64,000 bases of DNA, from positions 1,240,001 through 1,304,000 of the forward strand of contig NZ_PGFA01000001.1 of assembly GCF_002797555.1 (NCBI RefSeq), read 5' to 3'. Of the stretch, positions 7,800 through 15,133 are shown piece by piece (position 1 is the stretch's first letter; each line of letters opens with the position of its first letter). The position numbers were made by a program, and so were the translations under genes. The notes under the pieces are model-generated. The model ran no database searches and was not told where the DNA came from. It saw only the letters and a list, made by a program, of their open reading frames with translations. The DNA comes from Hymenobacter chitinivorans DSM 11115. Its GTDB lineage: Bacteria > Bacteroidota > Bacteroidia > Cytophagales > Hymenobacteraceae.

Positions 7800-10109
7800 A
7801 TGAAACCACTTTTATTCCGGGTACTCCTGTTCTGGGGCGCCCTCTTTCTGAGCACCAGCGCGTTTGCGCAATTCACTACGTCGGGCACCGTCGTTGACCA
7901 GCAGACCCGCCAGCCCCTGGTGGGCGCCGTGGTAGCGGCCAGCACCGCTACGGCCGCCACCACTGATAAGGACGGTCGGTTTCAGCTGACTTCCACCGAA
8001 GAGCTGCGCACCGTGAAGGTGCAGTACCTGGGCTACCTGGCCCAGGACGTGACCATTAAAGCCGGTACTACCAACGCCCTGACCATTGCTTTGGAACCCT
8101 CGAATACGGGCCTGAGCGAAGTGCAGGTGGTGGGCTACGCTACCGAGAAAAAGCTCCTCGAAACGCCCGTGGCTTTGAGCGTGGTAACCGAAAAGGACAT
8201 TCAGCGCAACAACTCCATCTTCCTGCAGAACACCCTGAACCAGGTGCCCGGCGTGCGGATGAACGTGCGCAGCGCCGCCTCCCAGTCCAACCTGGTGATT
8301 CGCGGTATCGGCAGCACCTACGGGCGCTTCAGTATCCGCGGCATCAAGCTGTATCAGAACGGTATTCCGCTGTCGGAAGCCGATGGAACGACTTCGCTCG
8401 ACGACCTGGATTTCACCACGATTGGCCGGATGGACGTTATTAAAGGCCCGGCTTCGAGCATCTACGGGGCTACCCTGGGCGGCGTCGTGTCATTCCAGAC
8501 CCGCAAGGCCGCGCCCGGCACCAGCATCAACCTGGGCACCGTGGTGGGCAAATACGGCCTGTTCCGGACCAATACCGGCATCGGCATCGGGACCGATAAG
8601 GTGAACCTGCTGGTGAACTACGGCCACCAGGAAACCCGCGGCTTCCGGGAAGACCACTCCAACAGCCGCAAGGATTTCGTGACCGTAGCCGGCGACTTTT
8701 ACGTGAGTGATAAGCAGACGGTGAGCGTGCTGGGCACCTACACCAACCAGCACGACAATTACGCCGGGGAGCTGGACAGCACTGACTTTTTCACCAACTA
8801 CACCAAGCTGGCCCCGGCCTACAAGCTGAAGGACGTGGGCGTGGATGCTGAAATTACCCGCCTGGGCCTGACGCATACCTACCGCTTCACTGGTAACTTC
8901 GTGAACACCACGACCTTGTTTATGAGCACCTCGTACTCGCTGAGCCCGGTGGAGCCTAACTTTGCCCACACCCAGCGCGGCAAGCGTGGCGTGCGCAGCG
9001 TGTTTACCTACTCGCCCGAGCTGGGCGGTTTGCAGACGCGCTTTGCCGTGGGCACCGAGTACATTTCCAACCAGGACAACAACAAGCGCTACGGCATTAC
9101 GGCCCTGGGCGCCTCGACGGCCATTACTTCCGACCAGGAAATCCGCGCGACCCAGCTCAACACCTTCGCCCAGGCCGAGGTGTCGATTACGGAGCACACG
9201 ACCCTGACCGTGGGCGACAGCTACAACGTGGTGACCTACGACATTCAGGACCTGATTCCCAAGACGGCCCCGGCCCTGAGCCTGACCGGCTACAAGCAGT
9301 TCAAGCCCGTGCACACGCCCCGGGTGGCCTTGATTCACACCTTTAACGACCAGTTCTCGGTGTTTGCCCAGTACAGCACCGGCTTCTCGCCGCCCATCAG
9401 CAGCCAGATTTCGTTGTCGACCGGCCCGATTAACCCTGACCTGAAGCCCGAGCGCAACAACAACCTCGAGCTGGGCTCCCGCGGCAGCATCCTGGGCAAC
9501 AAGCTCAACTACGACGTGACGGCCTTCCGCATGCAGGTCAAAAACGGCCTGGTGTCGCAGACCAACGCCGATAAAGTGACCTACTTCGTCAACTCGGGCG
9601 AATCGGAGTACAAGGGCGTGGAAGTGGCCTTGTCGGGCAACCTGGTGGATGCCGACAAAGCCGGCGTGCTAACTCAGGTGCGGCCCTTCGTGAGCTACAC
9701 CTACACCGATGCCGAGTTCAAATCCTACCAGCTGGCCGCCAACGACTTCAGCGGCAAGCAGGTGCCCGGCACGTTCAAGAACCTCTTTACCGGCGGCCTC
9801 GACCTCGAAACCAAGGTGGGCGTGTACCTGAACCTGACCTCGCAGTACACCGACAAAACGCCAATGGCCGACAGCAACAACCGCTTCGCCGGTTCTTACT
9901 GGCTGTTCAACAGCAAAGTAGGGGCCCGCGGTAAGGTTGCCGGCCACCTGAGCTACGACGTCTTTGCCGGCCTCGACAACATCACCGACGAGCACTACGC
10001 CGTGTCTATTGCCCTCAACCAGGCCACGCCCGTGAAGGCCCCGACCTTCTACAACCCCGGCATGCCCCGCAACTGGTACAGCGGCGCTAACCTGAGCTAC
10101 ACTTTCTAG
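7800..10109 (+). CDS. TonB-dependent outer-membrane receptor, probably for haem or iron
   Basis: Outer-membrane receptor of 769 residues. The signal peptide (LSTSAFAQ) is followed by a carboxypeptidase-regulatory-like domain (SGTVVDQQTRQPLVGAVV to residue ~105), a plug (NTLNQVPGVRMNVRSAASQS, then DVIKGPASSIYGATLGGVVS) and a barrel ending in the aromatic NLSYTF. ATG at 7800 is chosen because the signal peptide starts there; an upstream in-frame extension has no export features. It lies immediately before a HmuTUV-type ABC transporter, so haem is the likely ligand. No clear Fur box was seen. Confidence 0.88.
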   Translation: MKPLLFRVLLFWGALFLSTSAFAQFTTSGTVVDQQTRQPLVGAVVAASTATAATTDKDGRFQLTSTEELRTVKVQYLGYLAQDVTIKAGTTNALTIALEPSNTGLSEVQVVGYATEKKLLETPVALSVVTEKDIQRNNSIFLQNTLNQVPGVRMNVRSAASQSNLVIRGIGSTYGRFSIRGIKLYQNGIPLSEADGTTSLDDLDFTTIGRMDVIKGPASSIYGATLGGVVSFQTRKAAPGTSINLGTVVGKYGLFRTNTGIGIGTDKVNLLVNYGHQETRGFREDHSNSRKDFVTVAGDFYVSDKQTVSVLGTYTNQHDNYAGELDSTDFFTNYTKLAPAYKLKDVGVDAEITRLGLTHTYRFTGNFVNTTTLFMSTSYSLSPVEPNFAHTQRGKRGVRSVFTYSPELGGLQTRFAVGTEYISNQDNNKRYGITALGASTAITSDQEIRATQLNTFAQAEVSITEHTTLTVGDSYNVVTYDIQDLIPKTAPALSLTGYKQFKPVHTPRVALIHTFNDQFSVFAQYSTGFSPPISSQISLSTGPINPDLKPERNNNLELGSRGSILGNKLNYDVTAFRMQVKNGLVSQTNADKVTYFVNSGESEYKGVEVALSGNLVDADKAGVLTQVRPFVSYTYTDAEFKSYQLAANDFSGKQVPGTFKNLFTGGLDLETKVGVYLNLTSQYTDKTPMADSNNRFAGSYWLFNSKVGARGKVAGHLSYDVFAGLDNITDEHYAVSIALNQATPVKAPTFYNPGMPRNWYSGANLSYTF

Positions 10110-10132
10110 AAGTTCAAAATGTAGCATGTAGG

Positions 10133-10171
10133 CAGAACGTCATTTCGCGCCCCGCGCGGAATGACGTTCTG
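10133..10171. repeat. Palindrome between receptor and hmuT
   Basis: Arms of 18 bases (CAGAACGTCATTTCGCGC / GCGCGGAATGACGTTCTG) with one mismatch and a 3-base loop. It lies inside the presumed operon without a T run, so it may stabilise the receptor mRNA or partly uncouple it from hmuTUV. Confidence 0.7.
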
Positions 10172-10204
10172 TTTTCCTTTGACGTTTTCTAAGACTTCCA
10201 AGCA

Positions 10205-11089
10205 ATGAAAAAAGTCCTGTACGCAACCCTGTTGTTGGCTTCGGTGGCCTGCAACCGGTTCCGCAACGAAGATAAAACTGCCGCCGACGCCCCGGGCAAG
10301 GAGCGGATTGTGTCGGTGTCGAAGCAGCTCACGGAAATGATTTTTGCCCTCGGCGCCGGCGACAAGCTCGTGGGCGTGGATTTGAGCAGCACGTTCCCGG
10401 CCGAGGCCAAAAAGCTGCCCACCGTGGGCTACCACCGGTTGCTCAACTCCGAAGGCATTGTGTCCTTGAAGCCCACCGTGGTGTATTCCGACGGCAACGT
10501 GGCCCCGGCGGCCGTCATGACCCAGCTTCAAAAAGTGGGAATTCCCATCAAGGAGTTCAAGCAAACCAAGACCATCGAGGAGGCCTGCCAACTGCTCCAG
10601 CAGCTCGGCGACGGGTTCGGCCGGCGCAAAGCCGCCGACAGCCTGGCCCAGCAGCTGACGGCCGACATGGCCACGGCCGCCGAGAAGCGCAAGCAGTTTG
10701 GCGACCAGCCCGTGAAGGTGGTTATCATTCACTACGGCCTGCAGAAAAACATTTACCTGGCCATGGGCCAGAAAAGCACGGGCACCCAGATGCTGGAGTG
10801 GGCCGGGGGCGTCAATTCCATCGACGCTACCGAAGGCATGAAGCCCATCAGCCCCGAGCTGATTGCTGCCGCCCAGCCCGACGTAATCCTGGCCACTGAC
10901 TTCGGCTACGACCGGATGGGCGGTTTGGAGAAGTTCAAGACCCTGCCCGGCGTGGCCCTGACGCCGGCGGCCAAGAACAACCGTATCTACCGCGTCGAGG
11001 AGCACGATATGGTGTACCTCGGGCCGCGCACGGGCAAGAACGTGCTGCACCTCATGGAGCTGATTCACCAGCCCGCACCCCAGCTGTGA
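10205..11089 (+). CDS. hmuT: Haem ABC transporter substrate-binding lipoprotein
   Basis: Periplasmic haem-binding lipoprotein of 294 residues. The signal ends in a lipobox-like ASVAC at residue ~16. The motifs VGVDLSS, LPTVGYHRLLNSEGIVSL, and later GYDRMGGLEKFKTLPGVALT with GPRTGKN are those of the HmuT branch of BtuF/FhuD-like proteins, which receive haem from the outer-membrane receptor and deliver it to HmuUV. The stop overlaps the GTG start of hmuU, indicating translational coupling. Confidence 0.88.
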   Translation: MKKVLYATLLLASVACNRFRNEDKTAADAPGKERIVSVSKQLTEMIFALGAGDKLVGVDLSSTFPAEAKKLPTVGYHRLLNSEGIVSLKPTVVYSDGNVAPAAVMTQLQKVGIPIKEFKQTKTIEEACQLLQQLGDGFGRRKAADSLAQQLTADMATAAEKRKQFGDQPVKVVIIHYGLQKNIYLAMGQKSTGTQMLEWAGGVNSIDATEGMKPISPELIAAAQPDVILATDFGYDRMGGLEKFKTLPGVALTPAAKNNRIYRVEEHDMVYLGPRTGKNVLHLMELIHQPAPQL

Positions 11090-12162
11090 GGCTGAGCGCG
11101 GGCCGGGTCCGGGCGTACTTTGGGCTGCTGCTGGCCCTGCTGGTAGTCTGCATCATCGTGTCGGCTCGGCTGGGCGCGGTGGTGCTGACTTTCGGCGAAA
11201 TCGGGGGCTACCTGGCCCAGAGCGTGGGCCTAAGCGCCGCCAGCACCGACCCCACGGCGGCCCTGCACGAGGGCGTGTTCTTCCAGATTCGCCTGCCGCG
11301 GGTGCTGCTCTGCGCCGTGGTGGGCGCGGCGTTGTCGGTATCCGGCACCCTGATGCAGGCCTTGTTCCGCAACCCCATCGTGGAGCCGGGGCTGATTGGC
11401 ACTTCCGCCGGGGCGGCGCTGGGCGCGGCCGTTATTTTCGTGCTCGGCGCTTCGATGAGCTGGGTGAATTCGACCTTCCTGGGCAATTTCGTGCTGCCGG
11501 CGGCCGCCTTTGTGGGCGCTTTGGCCGCTACCGGCCTCGTCTACCGCCTCTCGCGGGTGCAGGGCCGGGTTACGGTGGCCTCGATGCTGCTGGCTGGTAT
11601 TGCCGTCAATGCCCTGGCGGCCGGCGGCACGGGCTTTCTGGCCTACATTGCCCGCGACCCGCAGGCCCGCTCCATCACCTTCTGGAACCTGGGCAGCTTC
11701 AGCAGCGCCGACTGGCCCTCGTTTTATATGGTCCTTACCGTGACGGTAGTAGGAGTGGGGCTGGCCCTGCGCTTCGCCAAGGCGCTGAATGCCCTGCAGC
11801 TCGGCGAAAACGAAGCCCAATACCTGGGCGTGAACACCCGGCAGCTCCAAACCCGGATTCTGCTGCTCAACACCTTGCTGGTGGCCGTGGCTACGTCTAC
11901 CGTCGGCGTCATCGGGTTTGTGGGCCTGGTGGTGCCCCACCTGCTGCGGCTGGTGCGCTTTGCCGACAACCGCCTGCTGATTCTGGGCTCCAGCCTGCTG
12001 GGCGCCATTCTGATGATAATTTCCGACACCGTGGCCCGCACCATTATTGCCCCGGCCGAGCTGCCCATTGGCGTGCTGACGGCCTTTATCGGGGCGCCAG
12101 TCTTTCTGTGGATGCTTTCCCACTACCAGCAACTCAACCAGCGGGGCGGATTTTATGCTTAA
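11086..12162 (+). CDS. hmuU: Haem ABC transporter permease (FecCD family)
   Basis: Inner-membrane permease of 358 residues with about nine or ten hydrophobic segments. Family motifs include RLPRVLLCAVVGAALSVSG, NPIVEPGLIGTSAGAALGA and VGLVVPHLLRLV. Translation starts at GTG 11086, overlapping the hmuT stop (GTGA); the 3' end overlaps the ATG of hmuV by 8 bases. Haem is inferred from the HmuT partner; FecCD permeases also carry siderophores and cobalamin. Confidence 0.9.
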   Translation: MRLSAGRVRAYFGLLLALLVVCIIVSARLGAVVLTFGEIGGYLAQSVGLSAASTDPTAALHEGVFFQIRLPRVLLCAVVGAALSVSGTLMQALFRNPIVEPGLIGTSAGAALGAAVIFVLGASMSWVNSTFLGNFVLPAAAFVGALAATGLVYRLSRVQGRVTVASMLLAGIAVNALAAGGTGFLAYIARDPQARSITFWNLGSFSSADWPSFYMVLTVTVVGVGLALRFAKALNALQLGENEAQYLGVNTRQLQTRILLLNTLLVAVATSTVGVIGFVGLVVPHLLRLVRFADNRLLILGSSLLGAILMIISDTVARTIIAPAELPIGVLTAFIGAPVFLWMLSHYQQLNQRGGFYA

Positions 12163-12961
12163 AGCCGATAACGTCAGCTTCCGGGTACAGGATAAGGTGC
12201 TGCTGAGCGAAGCTTCGGTGGAATGCCGCCCGGGCGAGTTTACGGTGCTCATGGGGCCCAACGGGGCGGGCAAAACGACTTTGCTGCGCCTGCTAGCCGG
12301 GTTGTACCAACCCTCGGCGGGCCGGGTCCTCTACCACGACAAGCCGCTGAGCACGTTTTCGGCGGCCGAGCTGGCCAAGTCCCGGGCGGTGCTGTCCCAG
12401 GAAATCCAGCTGGCCTTCCCGCTCAGCGTGGCCGACGTGGTGCTGATGGGCCGCTACCCGCACTTTCAGCGCAGCCCCTCGGCCCAGGACCAGGATATTG
12501 CCCGCCTCACCCTGGCCCAGCTGGGCATGAGCGACTTCGCCGACCGGGACTATTCCACGTTGTCGGGCGGCGAGGCGCAGAAGGTGCAGATGGCCCGGGT
12601 GCTGGCCCAGATCTGGGAAGCCCCCGCGCACGGCACCCGGGTGCTACTGCTCGATGAGCCCGTCTCCAGCCTCGACTTGCGCTACCAGCACCAGCTGCTG
12701 CAGATTGCCCGCGACTTTTCCCGGCAGCAGACCATTGTGGTGGCCGTGCTCCACGATATCAACCTGGCCCTGGCCTACGCCGACAAGCTCGTGTTCATTC
12801 GCCAGGGCCGGGTGCACCGCACCTTGCCTCACCCCGGTGAGCTGGACGAGCAGACGCTGGAGGAAGTATTTGGCCTCTCGATGCGCATCATTATCAATCC
12901 GTTTACTCATAAGCCGCTGGTGGTGTACGCCGATTCTTCGGAGCTGCCGCCGGGCGTTTAA
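12155..12961 (+). CDS. hmuV: Haem ABC transporter ATP-binding protein
   Basis: ATPase of 268 residues that powers HmuU. Walker A GPNGAGKTT is at 34-42, the Q-loop region is LSQEIQLAFPLSVADVVLMG, the signature is LSGGEAQ near 136, Walker B is VLLLDEP followed by SSLD, and the switch His is in VLHDINLALAYADK. LMGRYPHF is typical of HmuV-type ATPases. It overlaps hmuU by 8 bases and is closed by a terminator, so it is the last gene of the haem operon. Confidence 0.92.
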   Translation: MLKADNVSFRVQDKVLLSEASVECRPGEFTVLMGPNGAGKTTLLRLLAGLYQPSAGRVLYHDKPLSTFSAAELAKSRAVLSQEIQLAFPLSVADVVLMGRYPHFQRSPSAQDQDIARLTLAQLGMSDFADRDYSTLSGGEAQKVQMARVLAQIWEAPAHGTRVLLLDEPVSSLDLRYQHQLLQIARDFSRQQTIVVAVLHDINLALAYADKLVFIRQGRVHRTLPHPGELDEQTLEEVFGLSMRIIINPFTHKPLVVYADSSELPPGV

Positions 12962-12980
12962 ATACCCAGTAAGGCCTGAT

Positions 12981-13014
12981 AAAGGGGCGTAGCGAGCAGC
13001 TGCGCCCCTTTTTG
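12981..13014 (+). terminator. Terminator of haem operon
   Basis: AAAGGGGCG pairs with CGCCCCTTT and is followed by further T residues, 20 bases after the hmuV stop. Confidence 0.8.
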
Positions 13015-13319
13015 CTTTATTCAGGCTAGCTGGACAGCAGGGAGTTGCCGCCGGCCAAAGTGAGCAAGCCGCTAGGGCTTTTACTGCGGAGTTCGTAACC
13101 TGAGCCGTACCCTGGCGTAAGCTACCGGTTGGAGTAGGGCAGGCCGCAGCGCCGAAACGAAGGCGGCTGCAAACCTGCCGTGCAGTTGGTGGTTAGCGTA
13201 ACGAAGTACTGCTGATTCGGAGCCTTGTATGAGGCGTTTCTTGTCGTGCCGAGCCTTGGTGGTGGTGCGCCTGCTACCGTGTATATGTATCCCGTTGGTC
13301 ATTCGAATGTAGGTTTGTT
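13015..13319. other. Intergenic region before the oxidoreductase operon
   Basis: Nothing coding is supported. The only visible element is the perfect -7 box TAGGTTTG at 13310-13317, directly in front of the ATG at 13320. Confidence 0.5.
13310..13317 (+). promoter_or_regulatory. -7 element abutting the paoA-like start codon
   Basis: TAGGTTTG matches TAnnTTTG exactly and ends two bases before the ATG. If used, transcription would begin at or beside the start codon, giving a leaderless mRNA. No TTG lies at the usual distance upstream. Confidence 0.45.
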
Positions 13320-13940
13320 ATGAGTCAAGATCTTACGGCTGATTCAGCCGCTACCCCGGAAGACGGCACCCGCCGCTCCTTTATCAAGCAGGCCGGCGGC
13401 ATTCTGGGGTTAGCCCTGGCCCCGCCGCTGCTCAGCCAGGCTGAGCGGCTCACGAAGTTTTCCAAAACGGTGGAAGGCGTGACCAGCATGAGCCTGAAAG
13501 TGAACGGCACGGTCCGCACCCTGCAAGCTGAGCCCCGGGTGAGCCTGCTTGACGCCCTGCGCGAAAATCTGGACCTGACCGGCACCAAGAAAGGCTGTGA
13601 CCATGGGCAGTGCGGGGCCTGCACGGTGCTCGTGGACGGCCGCCGCGTCAACTCCTGCCTGACCCTGGCCATCATGAACCAGGGTAAGGAAATAACCACC
13701 ATCGAAGGCCTGGCGAAAGGCGAGGAGCTGCACCCGATGCAGGCCGCCTTCATCAAGCACGACGGATTTCAGTGCGGCTACTGCACCCCCGGCCAGATTA
13801 TGTCGGGCGTGGCCTGCGTGCGGGAAGGCCACGCCACCACCGACGACCAGACCCGGGAATGGATGAGCGGCAACCTCTGCCGCTGCGGCGCCTACCCCAA
13901 CATCGTAGCCGCCGTGCGCGAGGTAGCAGGCAAGAGTTAG
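13320..13940 (+). CDS. paoA: Aldehyde oxidoreductase 2Fe-2S subunit, Tat-exported
   Basis: Iron-sulfur subunit (206 residues) of a xanthine-oxidase-family molybdoenzyme. A twin-arginine signal (RRSFIK at 18-23, then GGILGLALAPPLL) indicates export of the folded complex. A plant-type 2Fe-2S centre uses C93, C98, C101 and C113; the second centre uses C152, C155, C187 and C189 (CGYC, CRCGAYPNI). It is the first gene of a PaoABC-like set with XdhC and MocA downstream. The -7 box touches the start codon. Naming follows E. coli PaoA; the true substrate may differ. Confidence 0.9.
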   Translation: MSQDLTADSAATPEDGTRRSFIKQAGGILGLALAPPLLSQAERLTKFSKTVEGVTSMSLKVNGTVRTLQAEPRVSLLDALRENLDLTGTKKGCDHGQCGACTVLVDGRRVNSCLTLAIMNQGKEITTIEGLAKGEELHPMQAAFIKHDGFQCGYCTPGQIMSGVACVREGHATTDDQTREWMSGNLCRCGAYPNIVAAVREVAGKS

Positions 13941-13952
13941 AGCTCAGAACCA

Positions 13953-14022
13953 AGAGCTTAGAACTGAGAAGTTCTGCTCTTCTTATTTGCTTCTAAGTTC
14001 TGAGTTCTCTCTTCTAAGCTCT
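13953..14022. repeat. Imperfect palindrome between paoA and paoB
   Basis: Arms AGAGCTTAGAA (13953-13963) and TTCTAAGCTCT (14012-14022), with further matches inside. A related segment, AAGAGCTTAG followed by CACTCAGAACT, occurs after the amylase gene near 52770, so this is a dispersed element inside the operon. Confidence 0.6.
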
Positions 14023-14029
14023 CAACCAA

Positions 14030-15010
14030 ATGAATAACTTTAGCTATACTCAAGCCTCGACTGCCAAAGAGGCCAGTGGAATTCGCAAGGATAAACCAGA
14101 CGTGGCCTTTATTGCCGGCGGCACCACGCTGCTCGACCTGATGAAGGCCAACGTGGAGCAGCATCCGCAGCTGGTCGACATCAATATGCTGCCCTTCACG
14201 GGGATTCAGGAGACCAGTGACGGGCTGCGCATCGGGGCTATGGAGCGGATGAGCGACGTGGGCGAAAACGCGCTGGTGGTGCAGCAGTACCCGGCGGTTT
14301 CCCAGGCGTTGCTGCTGAGCGCCTCGCCCCAACTGCGCAACATGGCCAGCATTGGCGGCAATCTGCTGCAGCGCACCCGCTGCGGCTACTTTCGCGACCC
14401 GGCCTTTCCCTGCAACAAGCGCAACCCCGGCTCGGGCTGCCCCGCCCAAACCGGCGACAACCGCAACCTGGCCATTCTGGGCACCAGTGACGCCTGCATT
14501 GCCACCAACCCCGGCGACCTGGCCGTGGCCCTGGTCGCTCTGGACGCGGTGGTGGTGCTCGAAAACGCCAAGGGCAAGCAGCGCCGGGTGCCGCTGCTCG
14601 AGTTTCACCTGCTGCCCGGCACCACGCCCCAGCGCGAAACCATCATCGAGGCCGACGAGCTTATCGTGGCCGTGACCATTCCCGCCGCGGCCCACGCCCG
14701 CAAGTCGCACTACGTGAAGGTGCGCGACCGGGCCTCCTACGCCTTTGCCCTGGTATCGGCGGCGGTGGGGCTCGACGTGCAGGGCGGCACCATCCGGGCG
14801 GCCCGGATTGCCCTGGGCGGCGTGGGCACCAAACCCTGGCGGGCCCAGGAGGCGGAAAAGCTGTTGGTTGGGAAGGCTGCGACGGAGGAGAACTTCCGGG
14901 CCGCTGCCGCCCTGGCCGTGCGCGGGGCCCAGCCCCGGGAGCACAACCGCTTCAAGGTGGAAATGGCCCAGAAAACCCTGGTGCAGGCCCTGCAGGAGCT
15001 GGTTGCTTGA
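14030..15010 (+). CDS. paoB: Aldehyde oxidoreductase FAD-binding subunit
   Basis: FAD subunit of 326 residues. The FAD loop is AFIAGGTTLLDLMK (26-39), with SIGGNLLQRTRCGYFRD at 107-123. Cysteines C118, C128, C137 and C156 lie in the insert that binds an extra 4Fe-4S cluster in E. coli PaoB, so this protein belongs to that branch rather than to plain xanthine dehydrogenases. It has no signal of its own and would be carried out with the Tat-targeted small subunit. Electrons pass from the Mo site through the clusters to FAD. Confidence 0.9.
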   Translation: MNNFSYTQASTAKEASGIRKDKPDVAFIAGGTTLLDLMKANVEQHPQLVDINMLPFTGIQETSDGLRIGAMERMSDVGENALVVQQYPAVSQALLLSASPQLRNMASIGGNLLQRTRCGYFRDPAFPCNKRNPGSGCPAQTGDNRNLAILGTSDACIATNPGDLAVALVALDAVVVLENAKGKQRRVPLLEFHLLPGTTPQRETIIEADELIVAVTIPAAAHARKSHYVKVRDRASYAFALVSAAVGLDVQGGTIRAARIALGGVGTKPWRAQEAEKLLVGKAATEENFRAAAALAVRGAQPREHNRFKVEMAQKTLVQALQELVA

Positions 15011-15133
15011 TAACTGCGAATAGGGGCGCGAATTGGCGTTGCTATTAATGAACGACTTACAAATAAACGACCCGGTTAGTACAGCGTCAGTTACGATTGA
15101 GACGCGAATCCGCGCCTTTACACCCCAGTATCT

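Noticed and set aside
10133..10171. Rho-independent terminator after the TonB receptor gene
   Set aside because: The hairpin is strong but lacks a T run directly after the stem, and hmuT follows closely; treated as an intercistronic palindrome.
13081..13302. 73-codon frame on the minus strand before paoA
   Set aside because: No promoter, no domain, basic low-complexity composition; looks like a chance frame in GC-rich DNA.
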